Source: Bacteroidota bacterium (GTDB lineage: Bacteria; Bacteroidota; Bacteroidia; Bacteroidales; Cfx3-03). Taken from it: a stretch of 64,000 nt of DNA. The notes beneath the pieces are model-generated. The model did not search any database. It had not been told where the DNA came from and saw only the letters and a program-made list of their open reading frames with translations. The DNA lies in the NCBI GenBank assembly GCA_013390605.1, contig JACAUB010000001.1:627114-691113 (forward strand), given 5' to 3'. A program made the position numbers and the translations under genes. Shown here one piece after another: positions 42,571 through 50,570 of this stretch (the first letter of the stretch is position 1; the number at the start of each line of letters is the position of its first letter).

Positions 42571-42780
42571 ATGGAAAATGAAAATTGGGTAAAAGTATTT
42601 AGTTCAAATCAGGAATATCTTGTAGAAATAACCAAGAGTATTCTTCAAGATGAAGATATTGATGCTGTTATCATCAATAAAAAAGATTCAGCTTATCTTT
42701 TTGGTGAGTGTGAATTGTACGTCGAAAAGGAAAATGCATTGGTCGCATTAAATTTAATCAGTAAAATTGAAAGTGAATAA
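42571..42780 (+). CDS. DUF2007 small protein (PII-like fold)
   Basis: A 69-residue protein (MENENWVKVFSSNQEYLVEI... ALNLISKIESE) of the DUF2007 family, whose members are small ferredoxin-like-fold domains called putative signal-transducing proteins. The upstream in-frame codons overlap the LUD gene; the ATG at 42571 is one base past that stop. Its end overlaps the start of cdsA. No function is established. Confidence 0.75.
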   Translation: MENENWVKVFSSNQEYLVEITKSILQDEDIDAVIINKKDSAYLFGECELYVEKENALVALNLISKIESE

Positions 42781-43585
42781 TTTTGTACAACGATCTCTTA
42801 CGGGGACTGTATTTGTTGCTGTTCTGGTAACCGCTATTATAAGTACTCAGCTTATTTTCTCCGGTCTTTTTTTTATAATTACGATGTTGGGCTTGTTTGA
42901 GTTCTATAAATTATTGAAAAATGGGGGCCGACAGCCGCAAGCGAAACTTGGAATGGTTTTAGGGGCTTTTACCTATCTCGGTATAGCCGCATTGTCAACC
43001 GAGTTGTTGGATAAACGATTTTTACTTCTTTTATTACCCTTTGGAATGCTTGTTTTTATTGTTGAACTATATCGCGACAAATCTGCCCCATTTGAGAATA
43101 TTGCATTAACGTTATTGGGCGTTTTATATATTGCAGTTCCATTTGGGTTGTTGAATTTTTTATATTTACCTACCAGTAATTTTTTCTATATATTACTCTT
43201 GTCCTATTTTGTCCTTTTGTGGATAAATGATACCTTCGCTTATCTTTTCGGAATGACCTTTGGAAAGCATCGCCTTTTTGAGCGTATATCTCCGAAAAAA
43301 TCATGGGAAGGGAGTATTGGAGGAGGATTAACAGCTATCTTGACAGCTTGGTTTTTATCACGATTTGAGTTATCAATTCCTTTTATTCATTGGGCCGTTA
43401 TAGCTTCAATTATTGTGGTTACAGGAACACTAGGGGATTTGGTCGAATCTATGTTAAAACGGAGTCTTCAAATTAAAGATTCTGGAAATATTTTACCTGG
43501 GCATGGTGGAATACTGGATCGCTTTGATGCAGTATTGGTTTCAGCACCAATTGTATTTGTTTATGTTGAATTATTTGTAAAATAA
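42767..43585 (+). CDS. cdsA: Phosphatidate cytidylyltransferase
   Basis: A 272-residue integral membrane enzyme with about eight hydrophobic segments that makes CDP-diacylglycerol from phosphatidate and CTP, the branch point for phospholipid synthesis. The signature near the C-terminus is present: GDLVESMLKRSLQIKDSGNILPGHGGILDRFD, with the family-defining SxxKRxxxxKDxxxxxPGHGGxxDRxD. No ATG is available: the start is TTG at 42767 or GTG at 42773, both overlapping the DUF2007 gene end, suggesting translational coupling. psd follows 6 bp later. Confidence 0.95.
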   Translation: MKVNNFVQRSLTGTVFVAVLVTAIISTQLIFSGLFFIITMLGLFEFYKLLKNGGRQPQAKLGMVLGAFTYLGIAALSTELLDKRFLLLLLPFGMLVFIVELYRDKSAPFENIALTLLGVLYIAVPFGLLNFLYLPTSNFFYILLLSYFVLLWINDTFAYLFGMTFGKHRLFERISPKKSWEGSIGGGLTAILTAWFLSRFELSIPFIHWAVIASIIVVTGTLGDLVESMLKRSLQIKDSGNILPGHGGILDRFDAVLVSAPIVFVYVELFVK

Positions 43586-43591
43586 AAGATA

Positions 43592-44245
43592 ATGAAGATT
43601 CATAAGGAGGGTTACCAGATTATTTTGGGTGCATTTGCATTAACGGCTGTTGTCATTTTTTTATCAGCATGGTTTTTAAGCGGAATACCAGTATTGAACT
43701 ATTGCATAATTGCCGCAATCATACTTTTCTTTGCTTTTATCGTTCGATTTTTTCGTTACCCGCAAAGGCTGATTAGCTTTGGTGTAGATAATATTGTATG
43801 TCCTGCCGATGGTAAGGTTGTCGCTATAGAAGAGGTAGAAGAAAAAGAGTATTTCAAGGATAAGCGTATTCAGGTCTCCGTTTTTATGTCTCCAAATAAC
43901 GTACATGTTAACTTTTTCCCAATAGCAGGAACTGTGGCATATTCAAAATATCATAAAGGGAAATACTTAGTGGCTTGGCATCCAAAATCAAGCGAATTAA
44001 ATGAAAGAACTACTGTTGTCGTAAAGGGCGAGCATGAATTATTAATGCGCCAGATTGCCGGAGCTGTAGCACGGAGAATTGTTTGTTATGCAAGAGAAAA
44101 TCAAATTGCGACACAGGGTGGAGAGATGGGGTTCATTAAGTTTGGCTCTAGAGTAGACTTATTTTTGCCACTTGGTACTATTATTGATGTGAAAATTGGG
44201 CAAGTTGTGACTGGTAGAACTACTGTTATTGGTCGTTTTCAATAA
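43592..44245 (+). CDS. psd: Phosphatidylserine decarboxylase (short PSD type)
   Basis: A 217-residue proenzyme of the short, archaeal-type PSD family. It converts phosphatidylserine to phosphatidylethanolamine. Two N-terminal transmembrane segments (about 8-30 and 35-52) precede CPADGKVVAIEEVEE, MSPNNVHVNFFP, and the autocleavage site FIKFGSRVDLFLP, where G185-S186 self-cleaves to create the pyruvoyl group. Placement 6 bp after cdsA gives a two-step PE-synthesis unit inside the ftsH operon. The pssA step is not in this window. Confidence 0.95.
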   Translation: MKIHKEGYQIILGAFALTAVVIFLSAWFLSGIPVLNYCIIAAIILFFAFIVRFFRYPQRLISFGVDNIVCPADGKVVAIEEVEEKEYFKDKRIQVSVFMSPNNVHVNFFPIAGTVAYSKYHKGKYLVAWHPKSSELNERTTVVVKGEHELLMRQIAGAVARRIVCYARENQIATQGGEMGFIKFGSRVDLFLPLGTIIDVKIGQVVTGRTTVIGRFQ

Positions 44246-44299
44246 TTTTTTTAACAATACATTAACAAGATTGATTCGCTTTATGAGCTAGAAGGTCAG

Positions 44300-44307
44300 T
44301 AAATTTG
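44300..44307 (+). promoter_or_regulatory. -7 box upstream of the small Cys/Lys-rich gene
   Basis: TAAATTTG fits TAnnTTTG and ends 33 bases before the ATG at 44341. No matching -33 element was identified. Confidence 0.45.
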
Positions 44308-44340
44308 TTTTTAAACATTAAACCCTAAAAAAATATTAAA

Positions 44341-44577
44341 ATGAAAAAAGTATCATTATTCTTCTCTGTATTAGCTTTTGTAAGTTTTGTTGCTATTACT
44401 CCTGCTTCAGCCGCAACTCAGGATAATAAACCTAAAACAGAACAAAAAGTAGAAAAGAAAGCTTGTTGTGCAGATTCTAAAAAAGCAGCTTGCTGTAAGG
44501 ATTCTAAGAAATCAGCTGACTGTAAAGCTTGTCCTAAAGCAAAGGCAAAAGCTGCTGCTCCAGCACCAAAAAAATAA
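44341..44577 (+). CDS. Small secreted Cys/Lys/Ala-rich protein
   Basis: A 78-residue protein with a clear signal peptide cleaved near ASA-A (residue 24). The mature part has six Cys arranged CC, CC, C-x2-C (42-43, 51-52, 61, 64) within near-repeats KACCADSKKAACCKDSKKS and ends in an Ala/Lys/Pro tail. The pattern suggests metal binding or disulfide-linked structure in the periplasm. I do not recognise a named family. It stands alone between its own -7 box and a strong terminator, so it may be well expressed. Confidence 0.75.
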   Translation: MKKVSLFFSVLAFVSFVAITPASAATQDNKPKTEQKVEKKACCADSKKAACCKDSKKSADCKACPKAKAKAAAPAPKK

Positions 44578-44593
44578 AGCCAACTTTTGGTAT

Positions 44594-44622
44594 AAAAAAG
44601 CCTCCCATTGGGAGGCTTTTTT
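44594..44622. terminator. Bidirectional terminator between the small gene and the HAD gene
   Basis: GCCTCCC (44600-44606), ATT, GGGAGGC (44610-44616), flanked by A6 and T6 tracts. It serves the plus-strand small gene and the convergent HAD gene ending at 44627. Confidence 0.93.
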
Positions 44623-44626
44623 ATGA

Positions 44627-45334
44627 CTAGTTTTTTCTTTCCAAAAGTGATAATAACTCTGTAAGATGTGTTACTCTGTACGTAGACATTTGATCAACTC
44701 TTTCAGTGTTCTTGGGATCATAAAAAATGGTATCCATTCCAATAGATGTAGCACCTAAAATATCTACTTCAAAATCATCGCCAATCATAATACTTTCAGT
44801 TACTTTAGCACCTGCTTTTTCTAAAGCATAGTTAAATATGCGGTTATCAGGTTTTTTACTGCCAGCTTCTTCAGAGGTGACAATGCAATCAAAATAATCA
44901 TTTAATCCGGCATATTCCATTTTTACTTTTTGAATCTCTTCAAAGCCATTGGTGATAATATGTAGATGATATTCGTTTTTTAACTGCTCAAGAACTTCAA
45001 TCGTTCCTGGCATTAGTATTCCTTTGCGGGGACTGATGAAAATGTATTCCTCAGAAATTTCATTGGCAAGTGCTACATTGTTTATTCCGAAATCATTTAG
45101 TGTGATGATAAAGCGTGTGTCTCTAAGTTCTTCTTTGCTGATTTTATCATTTCTATATAAATCCCATAAACGATCGTTGTGTCCGATATACGTTGTAGTA
45201 AAAGCTTCTAGTGAAGGTATTCCGTTCTGTTCTAGTGAAAACTTTGTAAAAATCTCTTTAAAGGTTTCAATAAAATTACTGTCAAAATCCCATAGTGTTC
45301 TGTCGAGATCAAAAAATAGATGTTTGTATTTCAT
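44627..45334 (-). CDS. HAD-family noncanonical pyrimidine nucleotidase (YjjG-like)
   Basis: A 235-residue haloacid-dehalogenase hydrolase. Motif I FFDLDRTLWDF (nucleophile Asp in DLDRT), motif II IITNG, motif III Lys in SKKPDNRIF, and motif IV IMIGDDFEVDILGA are complete. The DRTLWDFDSN start and overall length match YjjG, a 5'-nucleotidase that removes noncanonical pyrimidine nucleotides. It is monocistronic and convergent with the small Cys-rich gene, sharing its terminator. Confidence 0.88.
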   Translation of the reverse strand: MKYKHLFFDLDRTLWDFDSNFIETFKEIFTKFSLEQNGIPSLEAFTTTYIGHNDRLWDLYRNDKISKEELRDTRFIITLNDFGINNVALANEISEEYIFISPRKGILMPGTIEVLEQLKNEYHLHIITNGFEEIQKVKMEYAGLNDYFDCIVTSEEAGSKKPDNRIFNYALEKAGAKVTESIMIGDDFEVDILGATSIGMDTIFYDPKNTERVDQMSTYRVTHLTELLSLLERKN

Positions 45335-45514
45335 TTGTAATTTGATTATTTTGTGTAAAAGATCGCATTTAACTTGCTTGAAATAGTTTGTTGTATAGCT
45401 GGTTTTGTTGCTTGTTTGGATCTTTTATTGATTGAACTAATTATTCTACAAAAGTAATATTTTATGAATTAATAAAGAATGTTAGAAAAACAACAAAATA
45501 AAAAAGGCGATATT

Positions 45515-45547
45515 ATTGACTTTCCATCATGCTTAATATTATATTTG
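45515..45547 (+). promoter_or_regulatory. Promoter of the SPFH gene
   Basis: ATTG (45515-45518), 21 bp, then TATATTTG (45540-45547), fitting the -33/-7 pattern. The leader to the ATG at 45579 is about 25 bases. Confidence 0.55.
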
Positions 45548-45578
45548 TGATATCATATTAATATCAAAACAAATCATC

Positions 45579-46448
45579 ATGGAAAAAGAAATTTATCACC
45601 GTCCTCTTTCAGGTTATGTGGGACTTTTGTTGACCTTAGCTTTACTAGGTAGTGGAGCAGGTGTTCTGTTTATTGCAAATGAAGCTGTATTCCCATCCAT
45701 TTTAGGAGGTCTTTTATTAGTTTGTGGATTTATAACTTTTGGCGGTTATCTTGTTATTAATCCTAATGAAGCATCAGTATTGATTTTGTTTGGAGACTAT
45801 GTGGGCACCGCAAATGAAAATGGTTTTTATTGGGTAAATCCTTTTTTTGTTAAAAAGAAAATATCACTACGCGCGCGCAACCGTGATAGTGAACCTATCA
45901 AGGTTAATGATAAGTTGGGAAATCCAATAATGATTGGTATTGTTTTGGTTTGGCGTGTACAGAACACCTTTAAAGCTTCTTTTGAAGTAGATGATTATGT
46001 TCGTTTTGTAGAGATACAAAGTGAATCGGCCATTCGGAAACTTGCAGGTCATTATGCTTATGATAATTTTGATGAAGAGCAAAAAGAGATTACGCTTCGT
46101 TCGGGAGGAGAAGAGGTTCATGTTCAGCTTGAAACAGAATTGTCAGAACGTCTTTTAATTGCAGGAATAGAAGTGATAGAAGCTCGGATTACTTATCTGG
46201 CTTATGCGCAAGAGATTGCCGGAGCAATGCTTCGTCGTCAACAAGCAACAGCAATTGTTGCTGCCCGATTTAAAATTGTAGAAGGTGCTGTATCAATGGT
46301 TGAAATGGCTTTAGATCAATTATCAAAAAAGCATATTATCGATCTTGATGATGAACGAAAAGCCGCTATGGTTAGCAATATGATGGTCGTACTTTGTTCT
46401 GATAAAGATGCCAGTCCGGTTATCAATACAGGAACGTTGCAACAATAG
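45579..46448 (+). CDS. SPFH/Band 7 domain membrane protein
   Basis: A 289-residue protein with two N-terminal hydrophobic segments (about 12-32 and 37-58), followed by the SPFH domain (about 60-220: NPNEASVLILFGDYVGT, GFYWVNPFFVKKKISLRARN, GIVLVWRVQ, ITYLAYAQEIAGAMLRRQQA). Such proteins form large membrane rings or scaffolds in stomatin/prohibitin fashion. It is followed after three bases by a ribbon-helix-helix gene, a pair found across bacteria. The specific client is unknown. Confidence 0.85.
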   Translation: MEKEIYHRPLSGYVGLLLTLALLGSGAGVLFIANEAVFPSILGGLLLVCGFITFGGYLVINPNEASVLILFGDYVGTANENGFYWVNPFFVKKKISLRARNRDSEPIKVNDKLGNPIMIGIVLVWRVQNTFKASFEVDDYVRFVEIQSESAIRKLAGHYAYDNFDEEQKEITLRSGGEEVHVQLETELSERLLIAGIEVIEARITYLAYAQEIAGAMLRRQQATAIVAARFKIVEGAVSMVEMALDQLSKKHIIDLDDERKAAMVSNMMVVLCSDKDASPVINTGTLQQ

Positions 46449-46451
46449 ATT

Positions 46452-46640
46452 ATGCCAAAAAAATCATTTGCTTTACGAATAGATGAGGTGATTCTAAATG
46501 CTGTAGAGAAGTGGGCTGCAGATGAATTTCGCAGCACCAATGGTCAGTTGGAATGGATCATTTCGAGGGCATTGAAAGAGTCGGGTCGTCAAAGAAAGCG
46601 CTCGAAGAGAAATGATATAGACGAAACTTCAGTAAAATGA
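46452..46640 (+). CDS. Arc/CopG-type ribbon-helix-helix protein
   Basis: A 62-residue protein: strand KSFALRIDEVILNAVEKWA, helix EFRSTNGQLEWIISRALKES, then a basic tail (GRQRKRSKRND). This matches the Arc-like RHH fold. The start three bases after the SPFH stop implies co-translation. Because it always travels with SPFH proteins it may regulate the SPFH gene or act as a membrane-tethered DNA binder; neither is proven. Confidence 0.75.
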   Translation: MPKKSFALRIDEVILNAVEKWAADEFRSTNGQLEWIISRALKESGRQRKRSKRNDIDETSVK

Positions 46641-46876
46641 GGAGTGCTTTTCAAAGATGAAAATGAATAAAACAGGGAGCTGAGGCGAAAGAATTCGTTT
46701 CATTATTCCCAATTTGAACTATCATTTTGAAAAAGTGAAAAATCTACAGAAAGCATTGCTGCATCTATGAATAGATTTTTCTCAAGTGCTCGAAATAACG
46801 ATGTTTTAGCCTCTCAGCTTTTAGAACAATGAATCCTCCAACTTCTTTCGTCTGATCATTTATTTTCAATTAAACT
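46641..46876. other. Gap containing a degenerate dispersed-repeat copy
   Basis: No gene was seen. 46773-46803 (AGATTTTTCTCAAGTG then CTCGAAATAACGATG) matches the intergenic repeat pattern. AGCTGAGGC (46678 region) and GCCTCTCAGCT (46808 region) are near-complementary and could close a 130-base stem-loop. Confidence 0.35.
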
Positions 46877-46924
46877 AAAATGACAAAGCAGGAAAGATCA
46901 TGATCTCGCCTGCTTTGTCATTTT
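46877..46924. terminator. Bidirectional terminator (16-bp perfect stem)
   Basis: AAAATGACAAAGCAGG (46877-46892) pairs perfectly with 46909-46924; the 16-base loop contains a second palindrome AGATCATGATCT. It lies 13 bases beyond the minus-strand DUF4252 stop. Confidence 0.88.
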
Positions 46925-46937
46925 AGAAAAAAATGCT

Positions 46938-47462
46938 TTATTTTACCATGTCACCAATACCCATGTCCTTAATTTTGGCCAATTGGGTTAGCTCCATGAT
47001 TTTTGCTTTTGGAATCTTACCAGTAATTGAAATGAGTGAAAGTTCTTTCCCTTCTCTAACGTAGATAACAAATTCTGAGATCTGATCTTCGCCTAATGGT
47101 TTAATACAAATTCTAACATCTGTACCTTCGCTTTTATCTGAGATATTCATTAATTCCTTATATCCTTCGTTAAGAATTGGAGTGATAATTTTATTGATAT
47201 CAGCTTGTTCTTCAGGTGTTAACTTTTCGCTTGAAATGATACGCATGCTTTCAACAGCTGCGGCTATGTCTTTTAGCCCTTCGTTATCTCCATTTATCAT
47301 GGACATCATATCTTTCGAAATATTGACAACAGTCATTTTTTTGTTTTCGCTCAATTTACTGCATAGATCAGCTATTTTTGATTGAGCCTGAACGGAGCCG
47401 GCAAATAAAAATAGTGCTACCAGGAATCCGATGGATGTGAGTTTTGTTAGGTAAGTTTTCAT
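46938..47462 (-). CDS. DUF4252 family exported protein
   Basis: A 174-residue protein with signal peptide (LFAGSVQAQ) and the DUF4252 region (KIADLCSKLSENKKMTVVNISKDMMSMI through YVREGKELSLISITGKI). Members usually sit downstream of an ECF sigma/anti-sigma pair in Bacteroidota, as here, and are presumed envelope-stress or signalling effectors. No biochemical role is known. It ends at a strong bidirectional terminator. Confidence 0.82.
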   Translation of the reverse strand: MKTYLTKLTSIGFLVALFLFAGSVQAQSKIADLCSKLSENKKMTVVNISKDMMSMINGDNEGLKDIAAAVESMRIISSEKLTPEEQADINKIITPILNEGYKELMNISDKSEGTDVRICIKPLGEDQISEFVIYVREGKELSLISITGKIPKAKIMELTQLAKIKDMGIGDMVK

Positions 47463-47532
47463 GTTTATTAATTTTTAAAGGGTTTAACAGAGGTGATAAC
47501 TTGTATTTTATCTTATTGTAAATTCAATTTCT

Positions 47533-48168
47533 TTAATTTTTTGGATCTTTCTTTATTATAGGAACCGTTAAGTTCGGAAGGTATTTATTCATTAAGTCGA
47601 AGTATCTGAATTTTTGTAAAGCATGGTTGATATCGTCCATCTTGTCAAGTGGAGCTAACGAACTTTTAATGGTATTGTCGATATTTGTATTCGGCACCTT
47701 TTCATCCTTCAACGCAAGTATTGTTGAGGGGTGGTCACCAATAATTGTTCGGGCAGGCTTACTTTTCTCAGGTTCTTCTTTCTTTGTCGACTTTTTTGTC
47801 TCTGATTTTTTTTGTGAAACAGATTTCCCATACATAGAATCGTGCTGCTTAGTTATCACTGCCAATGGATGTAGTTCTTTTTGTGTAGTTGGCAAATGTA
47901 TCGTAAATAGAAGTAGAATAGTTGCAGCAGTAGTGAGTCCAAGGCCAATGGTCCACCAAAAACTTTTCTGATGATGTGCCTTTTTTGAGACAGGCATTCT
48001 CTTAGCAGACTCATTTTCAAAATAGGTAAATAGTTTTTTGTAAGCTTTCCATTCATCTGGAAGAATAGAAGTCTTGAGAAAGAAATCTTTCAACTCCATC
48101 TCCTCACTCAATGAAGATTCTCCTTCAAAATACTTATCGAGTAAATCCTGAATATGCTTCTTGTTCAT
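47533..48168 (-). CDS. Single-TM anti-sigma-like protein
   Basis: A 211-residue protein: a cytoplasmic N-terminus (MNKKHIQDLLDKYFEGESSLSEE...) of the kind found in anti-sigma proteins, one transmembrane segment (about 72-90, FWWTIGLGLTTAATILLLF) and a Lys/Ser-rich periplasmic part. It overlaps the sigma gene by 35 bases, fixing the pair as sigma/anti-sigma. The ATG at 48168 is preferred to an upstream TTG. It lies 70 bp before the DUF4252 gene. Confidence 0.78.
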   Translation of the reverse strand: MNKKHIQDLLDKYFEGESSLSEEMELKDFFLKTSILPDEWKAYKKLFTYFENESAKRMPVSKKAHHQKSFWWTIGLGLTTAATILLLFTIHLPTTQKELHPLAVITKQHDSMYGKSVSQKKSETKKSTKKEEPEKSKPARTIIGDHPSTILALKDEKVPNTNIDNTIKSSLAPLDKMDDINHALQKFRYFDLMNKYLPNLTVPIIKKDPKN

Positions 48169-48649
48169 GGCGTTCAAAGTTTAATATTGCTTCTCGCACA
48201 TTTTGTCGTGCCCGGCATAAGATAACTTTTGTGTTGTTTTCACTGATGTTGAGTGCTTCAGCGATTTCAGATAGTTCGTAACCCTCCACATCACGCAAAT
48301 GAATTACTGTTCTTTGTTGTTCGGTTAGATTGTTAATCGCCTGATGGATCAATTGTGATTGTTCATTACGTTCCAGCAAATCTGTATTTGAAGAGCTTAA
48401 GCTGTTCTCGTGTTTTGAATCCAATCTTTCGTTTTTCAACCTTTTCGATTTCAGTACATCGAGACATAAATTCCTGGTCATGGTAAAGGCAAAAGCTTCT
48501 GCATTTTTAAGTTTTGGAATCTCTTCTTTTCGTTGCCATAACTTTAGCCATACATCCTGAGCTATATCAGCGGCATCGTCACTGCTGTTGAGCAGTCGTA
48601 ATGCAAGTCGATATAATTTATCGCGGAATGTATTTTGCCAGATCTCCAT
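48134..48649 (-). CDS. ECF RNA polymerase sigma factor
   Basis: A 171-residue sigma-70 ECF protein. Region 2 has LYRLALRLLNSSDDAADIAQDVWLKLW (core binding) and AEAFAFTMTRNLCLDVLKSKR (-10 recognition); region 4 has LTEQQRTVIHLRDVEGYELSEIAEALNISENNTKVILCRARQ (HTH). It heads a three-gene unit with the membrane anti-sigma and DUF4252 proteins and probably autoregulates it. The activating signal is not visible. Confidence 0.93.
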   Translation of the reverse strand: MEIWQNTFRDKLYRLALRLLNSSDDAADIAQDVWLKLWQRKEEIPKLKNAEAFAFTMTRNLCLDVLKSKRLKNERLDSKHENSLSSSNTDLLERNEQSQLIHQAINNLTEQQRTVIHLRDVEGYELSEIAEALNISENNTKVILCRARQNVREAILNFERHEQEAYSGFTR

Positions 48650-48761
48650 CTTTTTTTAGGTCTCTATTTGTATGACGAATGAACTAAAAAATAATTACAC
48701 TAAATTAAGTGAAATATTATCATTTATTTTTATGATGATCATATATTCAAGTATAGTAGTT

Positions 48762-48793
48762 ATTGAGAAATGGTTAATTTTTCTGTATTTTTG
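48762..48793 (+). promoter_or_regulatory. Promoter of the POT transporter gene
   Basis: ATTG (48762-48765), 20 bp, then TATTTTTG (48786-48793). The leader to the ATG at 48844 is about 45 bases. Confidence 0.5.
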
Positions 48794-48843
48794 CCTTAAC
48801 CGATTTCAATAATCTATGTAATCACTCACAAAACAAACAACCT

Positions 48844-50502
48844 ATGTTTAAAGGACACCCCAAAGGACTTTATGTTCTGTTTTTCTCTAATATGGGCGAG
48901 CGGTTTGGTTATTATACCATGCTTGCTATATTTACCCTCTTTCTTCAAGACCACTTTGGCTGGGATGCTACGCAGGCTTCCTGGTTATATGGTACTTTTT
49001 TAGCTGCCATTTATTTTGCTCCATTGTTAGGTGGTATTATTGCTGATGCCTGGCTTGGTTATGGCAAAACCTGTACGCTTGGAATTATTACCATGGGCAT
49101 TGGATATGCCTTGCTTTCGCAAACAGGCGCAAGCCCTACTCCAATGTATATTGCATTAGCTGTTATTGCTTTAGGCGTTGGATTATTTAAAGGTAATCTC
49201 GTTGTTATTGTAGGTAACTTGTATGAGAATTCTAAAATTGGTCATCTTCGCGATGCCGCTTTTAATATTTTCTATATGGGTATTAATATTGGGGCTATGT
49301 TTGCGCCACATGTTGCCAGATTCCTGAAAAATCTAATGATGGAACGTTCCGGATTTACTTATGATTCAGCAATCCCAAAGATTGCCAATGACTTGATTGC
49401 AGGGCATACTGTGACTACTGAAAATCTTGGTAAAATCCAAACGATGGCTCATACTACAGATTCTGCTAGTCTGGTTCAGTTTGCTCATAATTATGTAAAT
49501 GCGCTTTCTCATGGATATAACTGGGGGTTTGCAGCTGCAGGTGTTTCTATGTTAATTAGTATTCTGATATTCTTAGCTTTTCGTAAGTATTATAAAGAGG
49601 GTGATTATCTGCAAAAAGATAAAATTAAAACCGGCGATGCTGTTGAGCTAACTCCTAAACAAACGAAAGACAGAGTCATTGCACTTCTACTGGTTTTTGT
49701 GATTGTTATCTTCTTTTGGATGGCATTCCATCAAAACGGTTCAACATTAACCTTCTTTGCAAAGAATTATACCAATCTTGTAGCAGGTAAATTTACATTT
49801 CTGCTCTTCTCTATTCCTAATTTATTGGCCATCTTCTCTGTTATTCTAGGTATGGTTGCAGTGATTAATAAAGAGACAAACCTAAAGTTCAAACTTGCCG
49901 GTGGTGCATTTGTATTAGCCGGATTGGCTATATTGGGTTATAATCTGAGCAATATGGGTGATAGCAATATGATTTCTCCTGAGTTATTTCAGTCTTTCAA
50001 TCCTATGTTTGTTGTGTTCCTTACCCCGGTTATTGTTGCCTTCTTTTTATGGCTTCATAATAAAAACACCGAACCTTCAGCGCCCAGTAAGATTGGAATA
50101 GGGATGGTTATCACTGCCATTGGATTCTCTATTATGTTATATGCCTCATATGGCCTACCCAGTGTAAATGATTTAGGTGGAAATGCAGTAAGCCATGGCC
50201 TTGCAGTTAGTCCTTATTGGCTAATATCGACCTACTTTACCCTTACAATAGCTGAACTCTTTTTAAGCCCGATGGGTTTATCCTTTGTTTCTAAAGTAGC
50301 ACCACCTAAATTGCGTGGTACAATGCAAGCCGGATGGTTATCAGCTACAGCTGTTGGTAATTATTTAGCTGGTTACATCGGCCGTTTTTATGAAAACTGG
50401 CAATTATGGCAGTTCTTCTTATTATTGGTAGTGGTAGCACTTATCTCGGCTTCTATCATGTTCTCTATTATGCACATAATTAAACGTGCTTCGGTATCCT
50501 AA
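48844..50502 (+). CDS. POT/PTR2-family proton-dependent oligopeptide transporter
   Basis: A 552-residue inner-membrane transporter with about 14 transmembrane helices. The N-terminal signature ERFGYYTMLAIFTLFL carries the ExxER-type proton-coupling region, and FNIFYMGINIGA is the PTR2 consensus FYxxINxG. It imports di- and tripeptides with protons. A loop around residues 160-230 is longer than in E. coli DtpA, as is usual for Bacteroidota members. It is monocistronic with a hairpin at 50522. Confidence 0.93.
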   Translation: MFKGHPKGLYVLFFSNMGERFGYYTMLAIFTLFLQDHFGWDATQASWLYGTFLAAIYFAPLLGGIIADAWLGYGKTCTLGIITMGIGYALLSQTGASPTPMYIALAVIALGVGLFKGNLVVIVGNLYENSKIGHLRDAAFNIFYMGINIGAMFAPHVARFLKNLMMERSGFTYDSAIPKIANDLIAGHTVTTENLGKIQTMAHTTDSASLVQFAHNYVNALSHGYNWGFAAAGVSMLISILIFLAFRKYYKEGDYLQKDKIKTGDAVELTPKQTKDRVIALLLVFVIVIFFWMAFHQNGSTLTFFAKNYTNLVAGKFTFLLFSIPNLLAIFSVILGMVAVINKETNLKFKLAGGAFVLAGLAILGYNLSNMGDSNMISPELFQSFNPMFVVFLTPVIVAFFLWLHNKNTEPSAPSKIGIGMVITAIGFSIMLYASYGLPSVNDLGGNAVSHGLAVSPYWLISTYFTLTIAELFLSPMGLSFVSKVAPPKLRGTMQAGWLSATAVGNYLAGYIGRFYENWQLWQFFLLLVVVALISASIMFSIMHIIKRASVS

Positions 50503-50521
50503 GTTCTTTTTTTAAGACCTT

Positions 50522-50553
50522 AAAAAGGCTGTCCTCAAAAAGGCAGCCTTTTT
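50522..50553 (+). terminator. Terminator after the POT gene
   Basis: AAAAAGGCTG (50522-50531), a 12-base loop, then CAGCCTTTTT (50544-50553). The T tract ends only six bases before the -7 box of the next gene. Confidence 0.88.
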
Positions 50554-50558
50554 ACTTT

Positions 50559-50566
50559 TACCTTTG
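50559..50566 (+). promoter_or_regulatory. -7 box directly before the radical SAM gene (possible leaderless mRNA)
   Basis: TACCTTTG, then CGTC, then ATG at 50571: the same box-to-ATG spacing of four as at pyrE and holA. The -33 region falls inside the preceding terminator stem and has no TTTG. Confidence 0.5.
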
Positions 50567-50570
50567 CGTC

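Noticed and set aside
42767..42780. Frameshift suspected between the DUF2007 gene and cdsA because cdsA has no ATG
   Set aside because: A TTG or GTG start in the overlap gives the normal CdsA N-terminus and length, so translational coupling is sufficient.
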